Assembly: GCA_947561585.1 (NCBI GenBank)
Contig: CANNZV010002359.1
Coordinates: 63,430-127,429 of the forward strand
DNA: 64,000 bases
From: Caprella mutica
Taxonomy: Eukaryota > Arthropoda > Malacostraca > Amphipoda > Caprellidae
Reading direction: 5' to 3'
Shown: in pieces, positions 44,336-56,900 of the stretch
Numbering within the stretch: the stretch's first letter is position 1
How the letters are laid out: each line of letters starts with the position of its first letter
Translations under genes and position numbers: made by a program
The notes under the pieces: generated by a model
The model's input: only the letters and a program-made list of their open reading frames with translations
Databases searched by the model: none
Told to the model about the DNA's origin: nothing

Positions 44336-45142
44336 CTCCCTCGATATCAGAAGATCCCCCACCCCAATATTAGCTGATCCCTTTCCCCCCTTATATTAAC
44401 AGATTCCCCCGCCCCAATATTATCTGATCCCTTTCCCCCCTTATATTAACAGATTCCCCCACCCCGATATTAGCTGATCCCTCTCCCCCCTTATATTAAC
44501 AGATTCCCCCGCCCCAATATTAGCTGATCCCTTTCCCCCCTTATATTAACAGATTCTCCCGCCCCGATATTAGCTGATCCCTTTCCCCCCTTATATTAAC
44601 AGATTCCCCCGCCCCAATATTAGCTGATCCCTTTCCCCCCTTATATTAACAGATTCGTCCGCCCCAATATTAGCTGATCCCTTTCCCCCCTTATATTAAC
44701 AGATTCCCCCGCCCCAATATTACCTGATCCCTCTCCCGATATTAGCTGATCCCTCTCCCCCCTTATATTAACAGATTCCCCCACCCCGATATTAGCTGAT
44801 CCCTTTCCCCCCTTATATTAACAGATTCCCCCACCCCGATATTAGCTGATCCCTCTCCCCCCTTATATTAACAGATTCCCCCACCCCGATATTAGCTGAT
44901 CCCTCTCCCCCCTTATATTAACAGATTCCCCCACCCTGATATTAGCTGATCCCTCTCCCCCCTTATATTAACAGATTCCCCCACCCCGATATTAGCTGAT
45001 CCCTCTCTCCCCTTATATTAACAGATTCCCCCGCCCCAATATTAGCTGATCCCTTTCCCCCCTTATATTAACAGATTCCCCCGCCCCAATATTAGCTGAT
45101 CCCTCTCCCGATATTAGCTGATCTCTCTCCCGATATTAGCAG
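44336..45142. repeat. 50-bp array derived from the adjoining C-rich array
   Basis: The unit combines AATATTAGCTGATCCCTTTC with CCCCCTTATATTAACAGATT and CCCCCGCCCC, 50 bp, about 14 copies. Two subtypes (GCCCCAAT and ACCCCGAT) form separate runs. The array closes with short CCCGATATTAGCTGATC units of the 22-bp type, so the two arrays share ancestry. Confidence 0.94.
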
Positions 45143-45451
45143 CAATCACCCCAAAGTTTGTTAATGAAATGTGACTTTAGGTAAGTTTTAGAGACGCAAA
45201 GTGTCGGGTTGGTTATCGCAGACGTCACAGCCCATAGCTTCTACCCTCACACCAACATGCCGATAAGGAACTAAAAATATCTCTGTGACAATTAAGCCTA
45301 ATTGGTTAGGGAGATCAAAGGGAAGTGGTGTGGAAGAGAGGGGCACGTACACGAACATCAAACATTTGAATTAATTAGATGATTATGTAAAATTGAAAGA
45401 TAATTAATAAGTATGGTTGAAAAAGAGTATATGTTGAAATAAATATCAATT
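45143..45451. other. Unique spacer, no gene seen
   Basis: Mixed composition to 45300 (CAGACGTCACAGCCCATAGC), then AT-rich. Nothing recognised. Confidence 0.4.
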
Positions 45452-45665
45452 TGTGTAGGTTCCGAATTATCGAACAGTTTCACAAATCCAACAATATAAA
45501 AACTTACTTAATAATAGGTAATGACAATTAAACTTATACATTTTATTTAGTATTCATGATACATGCAGGCATCATGGATTATAATAACGAATTAAATTTT
45601 AATTATTTAACGGGTTCCTTACATATCAAAAATGTGGATCTGTCAGATAATTTTGAACTTTCTCT
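45452..45665. mobile_element. Palindromic MITE-like element, family 1
   Basis: The left end is GTGTAGGTTCCGAATTATCG AACAGTTTC. The centre near 45567 is TCATGATACATGCAGGCATC. The right end is GGATCTGTCAGATAATTTTG AACTTTC. It is full length (about 214 bp), with both termini mutated. The open frame that crosses the right half is fortuitous. Confidence 0.75.
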
Positions 45666-46717
45666 ACTAATAAAGTTCTTCAGTGATAATTCTTACTCAT
45701 TTAATTGGTATATGGAATCTTTTCTGGAATTTTTCCATTATGTGTAATGTCACGTATATGATTCACATTTCATAACATGTGACGTCATCACACAGTTACA
45801 AAAAATACATCTAATATCTCATAGATTTTTTTTTTTAAATTGAGATGATAGCAACCTAGCTTTTTCGAATAAGAATTCACACTCTCAAAGTGTATGTAAA
45901 ATCTAAACAAGAAGAGTCTGTTTTCCGCATGATGTTAATTTCTCAAATCACAGTTTTATAATTTTCTATTATTTTCATTTTTTTTAAATTGCCATCTTGT
46001 ACTCAACTAATTTTAAAGTATCAACAAATAAAGTTTTCTTTTTGGAACTGTAAAACTTTTCTTTAACTTTGTACATCTTGACAATTATTTCCCCCCAAAC
46101 TCCACCAGTTCAAATTACTGTCTCTGTTTCCGTGCAATGTTGTGTTGATGTTAAAATAAATGTCTTGTATATTTCAAGTTATTCTGCAAAACACAATAAG
46201 AGTTACAGTTCAGATTATCGGCACAAATGACACAGGTGAGAAAATGTGAGAGTGTACCTGTGTATCGATATATCTGAGGTACACCTCTAGATGAGAGAGA
46301 GAGAGAGAGAGAGGTGATGTATCTAAAGTACACCTCTAAATCTTTCTAATTACTTTACCTGTTCTAAGTTTAGAAAAGGGGGCATTAGTCGAATTGCCGA
46401 ACAGTTACTTCAATGACAGCAAAAAATGATCTAACAAATTTCTCACTTTTCTACCTCTTATGTTTCAGGTAGGTACCGTTAAAAAAATAAAACTCAAAAT
46501 ATTAAAATGAATTTACAATGAGAAATTCAAAATTTAGGATAAATATATCCTTAACTGTTCATAAAATTATTTCCCATAATTATTATATTTAGTTAATATT
46601 CCATGTAATATAAATTGTATAACGTAGTTAAGACTCGAAATCGTATCCTCTTTATTTCATTATATTCATTTATTTATTTTGAAAACAACATAGTAAACCA
46701 AAGTTGCAAACTAGCTA
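45666..46717. other. AT-rich interspersed sequence with a GA microsatellite
   Basis: (GA)n lies at about 46294-46312. At about 46388 GTCGAATTGCCGAACAGTTA resembles a family-1 MITE left end, but the rest of an element is not visible. TGACGTCA at 45780. No gene seen. Confidence 0.45.
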
Positions 46718-47380
46718 CAGTACTGATCCTCTATAATGAACTAAAGCTAGGTCACTATACAGCATACAGAGTTTGTTTCATTATGAAGGAAACAAGAGAT
46801 TCATAGAAAACTGACAGGCCATTTTATAGCTGACTAAACAAAATAGTTTCTTTAAAATAGATTATACAAGATACTCCATTTCTCAGGACTATGAAAATCG
46901 GGATAATTCACTGTATTGACCTTCATTATAGAGGATTTATACAGGTGGAACTCCTCTATAATGAACTACAGGTAGCGATAGAACTTTATTCAATATATGA
47001 CAGTAAAAAGGTGCATAGAAAACTGACTATTTTATGGTAGACTATAGTATACAAAATAAAATAATAATTTAAAATAAATTATGCAGGATACTTCATTTTA
47101 CAAAATTCTGAAAATTGGGTTGGTCACTATATACAGAAATTCACTATGGAGGAGTTGTACATGCATACCACCTCTATAATAAACTACAGGTAGAGATATA
47201 GCTTAATTAATTATATGGAGAGCAAAAGATGCATAGAAAACTGATGGACATTTTATGGCAGACTAAACCAAATTTGTTCATTATTTAGGCTAGTTCATTA
47301 CACAGGACTTCATTAATCAGGATGGTTCACTCACTATACAGGATCGACTTCATTATAGAGAAGTTCTACTGTTCAATATT
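46718..47380. mobile_element. Three tandem family-2 MITE-like copies
   Basis: Three head-to-tail copies (about 46718-46942, 46943-47160, 47166-47380) each start with a CTCTATAATGAACTA-type block. In the middle each has CATAGAAAACTGA then ATTTTATGGCAGACTA. Each closes with TTCACTAT and a TTATAGAGG-like end. The last ends CTTCATTATAGAGAAGTTCT ACTG, the inverse of the CAGTAGAACTTCTCTATAAT start at 21218. The arms are diverged from one another. Tandem copies suggest repeated insertion or array growth from a MITE. Confidence 0.78.
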
Positions 47381-47493
47381 TTACATAGAAAAATACAGTA
47401 ATAATTTATCATCAAAACTCCAAATGAATTAATTCCAAAATTTCTTTGAAATTCAAGCAATTTTATTTCCACTTCATTTCGTCATGTAAATGA

Positions 47494-47600
47494 AAGTAAG
47501 AGAAGAAAAGAAAGAAATAATAGAAGAAGTGAAAAGAAGAGAAAAAAAGGAGAGAAGAAAAGAATGGAAGATGGGAGGAGTAATGAAAAGAATATAAAAA
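47494..47600. repeat. Homopurine tract
   Basis: About 100 bp of nearly pure A/G on the plus strand (GAAAAGAAAGAAATAATAGA and relatives), with potential for triplex formation. No unit length is fixed. Confidence 0.85.
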
Positions 47601-47642
47601 ATGACTGAAAGGTTCAAAATTGCATGCGAGTTATTGTTAAAT

Positions 47643-47838
47643 GGTAAATGGAAAAATCTGAGTTATCGGACTGTTCTGCATTTTCGTTCATGAAAGATGA
47701 AAGTATTTATACCTTAACTGTTACTCTAATTGATATCCCTGATACCAGCAGGTACGATGGATACCAATTAAAAAGAACCTATCAAAGCGAATGCAAGCGA
47801 TCAAAGTTATATTCGAGTCTGAGGTTACGAAATTCAAT
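47643..47838. mobile_element. MITE-like element, family 1, right arm diverged
   Basis: GAAAAATCTGAGTTATCGGA CTGTTC and GCATTTTCGTTCATGAAAG form the left arm. The centre at about 47749 is GATATCCCTGATACCAGCAG followed by GATACCAATTAAAA. The right arm keeps GCGATCAAAGTTATATTCGA and little else. Confidence 0.7.
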
Positions 47839-48358
47839 CAAAGATTCAATTTAAAAGGAGGTGAAAAATATTACAGAAAATCTTCATTCACTTCAACTTA
47901 GAAAAACCTTCTTATGTCTAAAAGAAAATTCGAATTCTTCCGATCGAATGGACTTTGAATAACATTTTTCCTCCCCTTCTACCGCCTTAACCCTCTCCCT
48001 CTAAGGTGACATATGCGTCCCCTTTCAAGTGATGTGTTTGGTGAGGTTTTAATTATATATTTTTATATTCTTTATATGACCGATGAATAATTATTAAAAC
48101 ACATGTGTACGGTTATATTAGTTGAACACAAGTGTGATTTTATTTAATTGTTTAATATACTTTCTGTACCTATATATTACAAGAAAATCACCAAAGTTCT
48201 TGTTTATTTAACGGTCAAAATAATTTAGGGTGTACAGGTTAAACACTTAAACGCTGTTATTGTTCAAGGAGTAGTTCTAGTTAGGAGAAATGATATGAAT
48301 TATCCTAAGTTGCTGTAGAAAAAGTAGCTTTCCTCTATTACGAATGCAGATCATTTTA
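47839..48358. other. AT-rich interspersed sequence, no gene seen
   Basis: A pyrimidine-rich patch lies at about 47966-48003. No other feature recognised. Confidence 0.45.
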
Positions 48359-48632
48359 TTTCAAGGTAATTGACAACTTTGTTAGTGTTTCAAGGTAATT
48401 GACAACTTTGTTAGTGTTTCAGGGTAATTGACAACTTAGTTGTTAGTGTTTCAGGGTAATTGACAACTTAGTTGTTAGTGTTTCAGGGTAATTGACAACT
48501 TAGTTGTTAGTGTTTCAGGGTAATTGACAACTTAGTTGTTAGTGTTTCAAGGTAATTGACAACTTAGTTGTTAGTGTTTCAAGGTAATTGACAACTTAGT
48601 TGTTAGTGTTTCAAGGTAATTGGCAAACTAAT
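48359..48632. repeat. 29/32-bp minisatellite
   Basis: TTTCAAGGTAATTGACAACT begins at 48359 and 48388 (29-bp units), then at 48417, 48449 and on in 32-bp steps where AGTT is gained. The longer unit contains ACAAC-TTA-GTTGT, a perfect inverted repeat that the shorter one lacks. About nine units. Confidence 0.95.
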
Positions 48633-48974
48633 CGCTTGTTATTTCTTTATCGATATCTTCGCAACTTATACCATGTTTGGAATTATTTATTGATCCGCTT
48701 TTGCATCCTGTTTTTATTTACCGCATAAGCATTGGTATTTACTATATATATTCATGTTAGTGAGTTCTTATTCGTATAAAGAAGCAGGGGGATAAATATA
48801 TCATTTAATTGTTTATTCCCGCTCATGTTGAACTACTTACGCAAGTCGAGATAAATGATCATGCAGTTAATAACCTTGGAGTTGAAGGAGAGAATATATC
48901 GTATAACAAACTATATTATATTGTGTATCAAATTAGTATGATATAGCATGTGATAGACAAAACAGGGGGGAAAT
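48633..48974. other. AT-rich spacer, no feature
   Basis: Unique AT-rich sequence. A G7-like run occurs at about 48965-48971, just before the next array. Confidence 0.4.
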
Positions 48975-49245
48975 TATTATGAATAAAAATGAAAATGATG
49001 AAGAAAAAAGAAAATGATGAATAAAAATCAAAATAATTAATTAAAATGAAACGATGAATAAAAAAGAATATGATGAATAAAAATCAAAATAATTAATAAA
49101 AATGAAAATGATGAATGAGAACGAAAATGATGAATAAAAATGAAAATGATGAATAAAAATGAAAATGATGATCAAAACGAAAATGATGAATAAGAACGAA
49201 AATGATGAATTAAAACGAAAATGATGAATTAAATTAAATATGGTG
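48975..49245. repeat. 18/19-bp degenerate array
   Basis: AATGATGAATAAAAATGAA-type units repeat about 14 times, with AATCAAAATAATTAA and GAACGAAAATGATGA variants. A-rich on the plus strand. Confidence 0.88.
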
Positions 49246-50864
49246 AACGAATCAAAACAAGCAAGGACATATGTTGTAAATAATAATCTTGTAGTTACTA
49301 TAGAAAATTTTAGAGCTATTATATATTTTTTCTCCTATTCCTTGAATTATAAAGCAAATGCATTTTTCAATCTAACTAACAAGTTACAGTGACCAAACTG
49401 TTATATAATTCATCATATTATCAATTTTTCAGGGGATTTCAGCTGAGCTGTACCCCAGTTACACATACCATTTTTTCCAAACAATTTGCACAAGTTTCTG
49501 CTCCATAGAGTGAGCTTTGTTAGAAACAAATAACACAAGCTAGCAGTTGTAATTTGGGTATAGCTCCTAGAAATATCATCCTATAATATATAAACAAAAC
49601 ACAGTGAAATAGTGATAGAATGAATGTATAACGTTTCTTCAAAATTCTGTACCAATTGCTGTATATTTCCGATGAAGAACCTATTACACATTCTAGGTAG
49701 ATATTGTTTGAGTAACCATAAAATCCTAGCCAAACCTCTTCCTTTGATAATGTCCGTAGTTTAGATATCGTGTCTGATAAAGCAGACGTTAGTACCCACT
49801 CTACTTATCCTGGAAACTCGCACTGGAAGGTTACCCACAACTGGAACTAGTATTTCGTTAAATAAATTAAAAACTGAAGATATATTATTGACCTCTTTGT
49901 TATTCATTTATATTCATTTATTGGAGCCATGACTGCAATCTACAGAACATATTTATATTGTAATGATCACATCCACAGAGCAAATGTTACCTTCTTAACT
50001 TATTTCCATGATGGTACACCGTAAATTCCATGACCAAATTGCAGGGCGATCGCTATCGATCAAATTGAGAGACGATCATCTGGTGATTATCAGATCATCC
50101 GTTGCGATAGTTTGTTTGACTTAACTTACTGGCGATGATATAAATTGAGTACAGCAAGGGATAAGTGGTGCGTATTGCGGACAGGATTAACCTCAAATTG
50201 GTCAGAAAACAGCCATTGTTGCAGATGGATTAGCGGCTCTAATGAACTGTTGTTGAATACACGTGGTATTTTAAATATATTTGGAGGGATAGAACGACAG
50301 TCTATCATTTCGACCCTAATTGGAATATTAAGCAAATATAACGTGTAAGATCGCCAGAGTGAATATGTTTAAATAATTTCATAAATTTATTATTAGTAAG
50401 TCACCAAAATCAACTAAATCTTCATATGATATTTAATAGAAAAATAAAATGATACCTTCAAAATTCCAACTCTTTACGTGAAATATATACCAAGATATTG
50501 ATGCTATTGTAATATCAGGTAAATGGGGGGGGGGGGGGTGCTAAGGGGTAGGGGGAGTTTGTGTGCAGAGTGCGGAGTGCAACGCTACTGAAAAACGCCT
50601 GTCTGTGGGTGGTAATGTGCCTTGGTCTGTTTGTGTACCTGACTGTGACGTCACTATCAATGATAGCTGAAATATGATATTGTGTGTTTTGGAATATGTA
50701 TTAGTATATTACTTATTATCCAATATATTCGCAGAGACACTATACTATGTCTAAAAGTTCATAGGTATTGAATACTATTAAAAATTAAGAGTGCATTTAC
50801 TGAACAGCCAGACACCATAAAAAATAACGATTAGGTAAGGCAACATCTTTCTGTAAAAAGCTGA
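49246..50864. other. Interspersed sequence, no firm gene
   Basis: At 50126-50348 both strands are open for about 67 codons, with mixed composition (plus: ENSHCCRWISGSNELLLNTR). I recognise neither and do not call a gene. The stretch 50040-50110 has inverted CTATCG/CGATAG and GATCATC/GATGATC words. A G13-like run lies at about 50526-50538, and TGACGTCA at 50646. Confidence 0.4.
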
Positions 50865-50989
50865 TTGGTAAATGTGCAACTTGTGAAAATGTCAAAGTCG
50901 TTAACGGTGAAGAACCTGGCGGATAACCTCTGCCTTCAGAAAGTGAAGTTAGGCTCTAACGAGAAAAAAGTAACTTTTGTTCTCTTTGC
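50865..50989 (+). other. Candidate coding segment abutting the satellite
   Basis: From ATG at 50889 (an in-frame TTG lies at 50865) the frame reads MSKSLTVKNLADNLCLQKVK then LGSNEKKVTFVLFAI before running into the satellite. Codons use G or C in the third position often (TCG, ACG, GTG, AAG, AAC, CTG, GCG), unlike other frames in this AT-rich window. I recognise no domain. If once coding, its 3' end was replaced or interrupted by the satellite. No splice donor is seen at the junction. Confidence 0.28.
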
Positions 50990-53900
50990 AATTGTGATCT
51001 GTGGAATATATTACCAATGTGATCTGTGGAATATCTTACCAATGTGATCTGTGGAATATATTACCAATGTGATCTGTGGAATATATTACCAATGTGATCT
51101 TTGGAATATATTACCAATGTGATACGTGGAATATATTACCAATGTGATCTGTGGAATATATTACCAATGTGATCTGTGGAATATATTACCAATGTGATCT
51201 GTGGAATATATTACCAATGTGATCTGCGGAATATATTACCAATGTGATCTGTGGAATATATTACCAATGTGATCTGTGGAATATATTACCAATGTGATCT
51301 GTGGAATATATTACCAATGTGATCTGTGGAATATATTACCAATGTGATCTGTGGAATATATTACCAATGTGATCTGTGGAATATAGTACCAATGTGATCT
51401 GTGGAATATATTACCAATGTGATCTGTGGAATATATTACCAATGTGATCTGTGGAATATATTACCAATGTGATCTGTGGAATATCTTACCAATGTGATCT
51501 GTGGAATATATTACCAATGTGATCTGTGGAATATATTACCAATGTGATCTTTGGAATATATTACCAATGTGATCTGCGGAATATATTACCAATGTGATCT
51601 GTGGAATATATTACCAATGTGATCTGTGGAATATATTACCAATGTGATCTGTGGAATATATTACCAATGTGATCTGTGGAATATATTACCAATGTGATCT
51701 GTGGAATATATTACCAATGTGATCTGTGGAATATATTACCAATGTGATCTGTGGAATATATTACCAATGTGATCTGTGGAATATATTACCAATGTGATCT
51801 GTGGAATATATTACCAATGTGATCTGTGGAATATCTTACCAATGTGATCTTTGGAATATATTACCAATGTGATACGTGGAATATATTACCAATGTGATCT
51901 GTGGAATATATTACCAAGGTGATCTGTGGAATATATTACCAATGTGATCTGTGGAATATGTTACCAATGTGATCTGTGGAATATATTACCAATGTGATCT
52001 GTGGAATATATTACCAATGTGATCTGTGGAATATATTACCAATGTGATCTGTGGAATATATTACCAATGTGATCTGTGGAATATATTACCAATGTGATCT
52101 GCGGAATATATTACCAATGTGATCTGTGGAATATATTACCAATGTGATCTGTGGAATATATTACCAATGTGATCTGTGGAATATATTACCAATGTGATCT
52201 GTGGAATATATTACCAATGTGATCTGCGGAATATATTACCAATGTGATCTGTGGAATATATTACCAATGTGATCTGTGGAATATATTACCAATGTGATAC
52301 GTGGAATATATTACCAATGTGATCTGTGGAATATATTACCAATGTGATCTGTGGAATATATTACCAATGTGATCTGTGGAATATATTACCAATGTGATCT
52401 GTGGAATATATTACCAATGTGATCTGTGGAATATATTACCAATGTGATCTGTGGAATATATTACCAATGTGATCTGTGGAATATATTACCAATGTGATCT
52501 GTGGAATATATTACCAATGTGATCTGCGGAATATATTACCAATGTGATCTGTGGAATATGTTACCAATGTGATCTGTGGAATATATTACCAATGTGATCT
52601 GTGGAATATATTACCAATGTGATCTGTGGAATATATTACCAATGTGATCTGTGGAATATATTACCAATGTGATCTGTGGAATATATTACCAATGTGATCT
52701 GTGGAATATCTTACCAATGTGATCTGTGGAATATATTACCAATGTGATCTGTGGAATATATTACCAATGTGATCTTTGGAATATATTACCAATGTGATAC
52801 GTGGAATATATTACCAATGTGATCTGTGGAATATATTACCAAGGTGATCTGTGGAATATATTACCAATGTGATCTGTGGAATATGTTACCAATGTGATCT
52901 GTGGAATATATTACCAATGTGATCTGTGGAATATATTACCAATGTGATCTGTGGAATATATTACCAATGTGATCTGTGGAATATATTACCAATGTGATCT
53001 GCGGAATATATTACCAATGTGATCTGTGGAATATATTACCAATGTGATCTGTGGAATATATTACCAATGTGATCTGTGGAATATATTACCAATGTGATCT
53101 GTGGAATATATTACCAATGTGATCTGTGGAATATATTACCAATGTGATCTGTGGAATATATTACCAATGTGATCTGTGGAATATATTACCAATGTGATCT
53201 GCGGAATATATTACCAATGTGATCTGTGGAATATATTACCAATGTGATCTGTGGAATATATTACCAATGTGATCTGTGGAATATATTACCAATGTGATCT
53301 GTGGAATATATTACCAATGTGATCTGCGGAATATATTACCAATGTGATCTGTGGAATATATTACCAATGTGATCTGTGGAATATATTACCAATGTGATCT
53401 GTGGAATATATTACCAATGTGATCTGTGGAATATATTACCAATGTGATCTGTGGAATATATTACCAATGTGATCTGTGGAATATATTACCAATGTGATCT
53501 GTGGAATATATTACCAATGTGATCTGTGGAATATATTACCAATGTGATCTGTGGAATATATTACCAATGTGATCTGTGGAATATATTACCAATGTGATCT
53601 GTGGAATATATTACCAATGTGATCTGTGGAATATATTACCAATGTGATCTGCGGAATATATTACCAATGTGATCTGTGGAATATATTACCAATGTGATCT
53701 GTGGAATATATTACCAATGTGATCTGTGGAATATATTACCAATGTGATCTGTGGAATATATTACCAATGTGATCTGCGGAATATATTACCAATGTGATCT
53801 GTGGAATATATTACCAATGTGATACGTGGAATATATTACCAATGTGATCTGTGGAATATATTACCAATGTGATCTGTGGAATATATTACCAATGTGATCT

Positions 53901-56900
53901 GTGGAATATATTACCAATGTGATCTGTGGAATATATTACCAATGTGATCTGTGGAATATATTACCAATGTGATCTGTGGAATATATTACCAATGTGATCT
54001 GTGGAATATATTACCAATGTGATCTGTGGAATATATTACCAATGTGATCTGCGGAATATATTACCAATGTGATCTGTGGAATATCTTACCAATGTGATCT
54101 GTGGAATATATTACCAATGTGATCTGTGGAATATATTACCAATGTGATCTGTGGAATATATTACCAATGTGATCTGTGGAATATATTACCAATGTGATCT
54201 GTGGAATATATTACCAATGTGATCTGTGGAATATATTACCAATGTGATCTGTGGAATATATTACCAATGTGATCTGTGGAATATCTTACCAATGTGATCT
54301 GTGGAATATATTACCAATGTGATCTGTGGAATATATTACCAATGTGATCTTTGGAATATATTACCAATGTGATACGTGGAATATATTACCAATGTGATCT
54401 GTGGAATATATTACCAAGGTGATCTGTGGAATATATTACCAATGTGATCTGTGGAATATGTTACCAATGTGATCTGTGGAATATATTACCAATGTGATCT
54501 GTGGAATATATTACCAATGTGATCTGTGGAATATATTACCAATGTGATCTGTGGAATATATTACCAATGTGATCTGCGGAATATATTACCAATGTGATCT
54601 GTGGAATATATTACCAATGTTATCTGTGGAATATATTACCAATGTGATCTGTGGAATATATTACCAATGTGATCTGTGGAATATATTACCAATGTGATCT
54701 GTGGAATATATTACCAATGTGATCTGCGGAATATATTACCAATGTGATCTGTGGAATATATTACCAATGTGATCTGTGGAATATATTACCATTGTGATCT
54801 GTGGAATATATTACCAATGTGATCTGTGGAATATATTACCAATGTGATATGTGGAATATATTACCAATGTGATCTGTGGAATATATTACCAATGTGATCT
54901 GTGGAATATATTACCAATGTGATCTGTGGAATATATTACCAATGTGATCTGTGGAATATATTACCAATGTGATCTGTGGAATATATTACCAATGTGATCT
55001 GTGGAATATATTACCAATGTGATCTGTGGAATATATTACCAATGTGATCTGTGGAATATCTTACCAATGTGATCTGTGGAATATATTACCAATGTGATCT
55101 GTGGAATATATTACCAATGTGATCTTTGGAATATATTACCAATGTGATACGTGGAATATATTACCAATGTGATCTGTGGAATATATTACCAAGGTGATCT
55201 GTGGAATATATTACCAATGTGATCTGCGGAATATGTTACCAATGTGATATGTGGAATATATTACCAATGTGATCTGTGGAATATATTACCAATGTGATCT
55301 GTGGAATATATTACCAATGTGATCTGTGGAATATATTACCAATGTGATCTGCGGAATATATTACCAATGTGATCTGTGGAATATATTACCAATGTGATCT
55401 GTGGAATATATTACCAATGTGATCTGTGGAATATATTACCAATGTGATCTGTGGAATATATTACCAATGTGATCTGTGGAATATATTACCAATGTGATCT
55501 GTGGAATATATTACCAATGTGATCTTTGGAATATATTACCAATGTGATACGTGGAATATATTACCAATGTGATCTGTGGAATATATTACCAAGGTGATCT
55601 GTGGAATATATTACCAATGTGATCTGTGGAATATGTTACCAATGTGATCTGTGGAATATATTACCAATGTGATCTGTGGAATATATTACCAATGTGATCT
55701 GTGGAATATATTACCAATGTGATCTGTGGAATATATTACCAATGTGATCTGTGGAATATATTACCAATGTGATCTGTGGAATATATTACCAATGTGATCT
55801 GTGGAATATATTACCAATGTGATCTGTGGAATGTCTTACCAATGTGATCTGTGGAATATATTACCAATGTGATCTGTGGAATATATTACCAATGTGATCT
55901 TTGGAATATATTACCAATGTGATACGTGGAATATATTACCAATGTGATCTGTGGAATATATTACCAAGGTGATCTGTGGAATATATTACCAATGTGATCT
56001 GTGGAATATGTTACCAATGTGATCTGTGGAATATATTACCAATGTGATCTGTGGAATATATTACCAATGTGATCTGTGGAATATATTACCAATGTGATCT
56101 GTGGAATATATTACCAATGTGATCTGCGGAATATATTACCAATGTGATCTGTGGAATATATTACCAATGTGATCTGTGGAATATATTACCAATGTGATCT
56201 GTGGAATATATTACCAATGTGATCTGTGGAATATATTACCAATGTGATCTGTGGAATATATTACCAATGTGATCTGTGGAATATATTACCAATGTGATCT
56301 TTGGAATATATTACCAATGTGATACGTGGAATATATTACCAATGTGATCTGTGGAATATATTACCAAGGTGATCTGTGGAATATATTACCAATGTGATCT
56401 GTGGAATATGTTACCAATGTGATCTGTGGAATATATTACCAATGTGATCTGTGGAATATATTACCAATGTGATCTGTGGAATATATTACCAATGTGATCA
56501 GTGGAATATATTACCAATGTGATCTGTGGAATATCTTACCAATGTGATCTGTGGAATATATTACCAATGTGATCTGTGGAATATATTACCAATGTGATCT
56601 TTGGAATATATTACCAATGTGATACGTGGAATATATTACCAATGTGATCTGTGGAATATATTACCAAGGTGATCTGTGGAATATATTACCAATGTGATCT
56701 GTGGAATATGTTACCAATGTGATCTGTGGAATATATTACCAATGTGATCTGTGGAATATATTACCAATGTGATCTGTGGAATATATTACCAATGTGATCT
56801 GTGGAATATATTACCAATGTGATCTGTGGAATATATTACCAATGTGATCTGCGGAATATATTACCAATGTGATCTGTGGAATATATTACCAATGTGATCT

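Noticed and set aside
45556..45747. 63-codon plus frame
   Set aside because: Starts inside the palindromic MITE-like element and runs into AT-rich flank, with no coding character.
46388..46560. Further family-1 MITE copy
   Set aside because: Only one short terminus-like word is visible. Centre and opposite arm could not be found.
47648..47854. 68-codon plus frame
   Set aside because: Lies almost wholly in another family-1 MITE-like copy.
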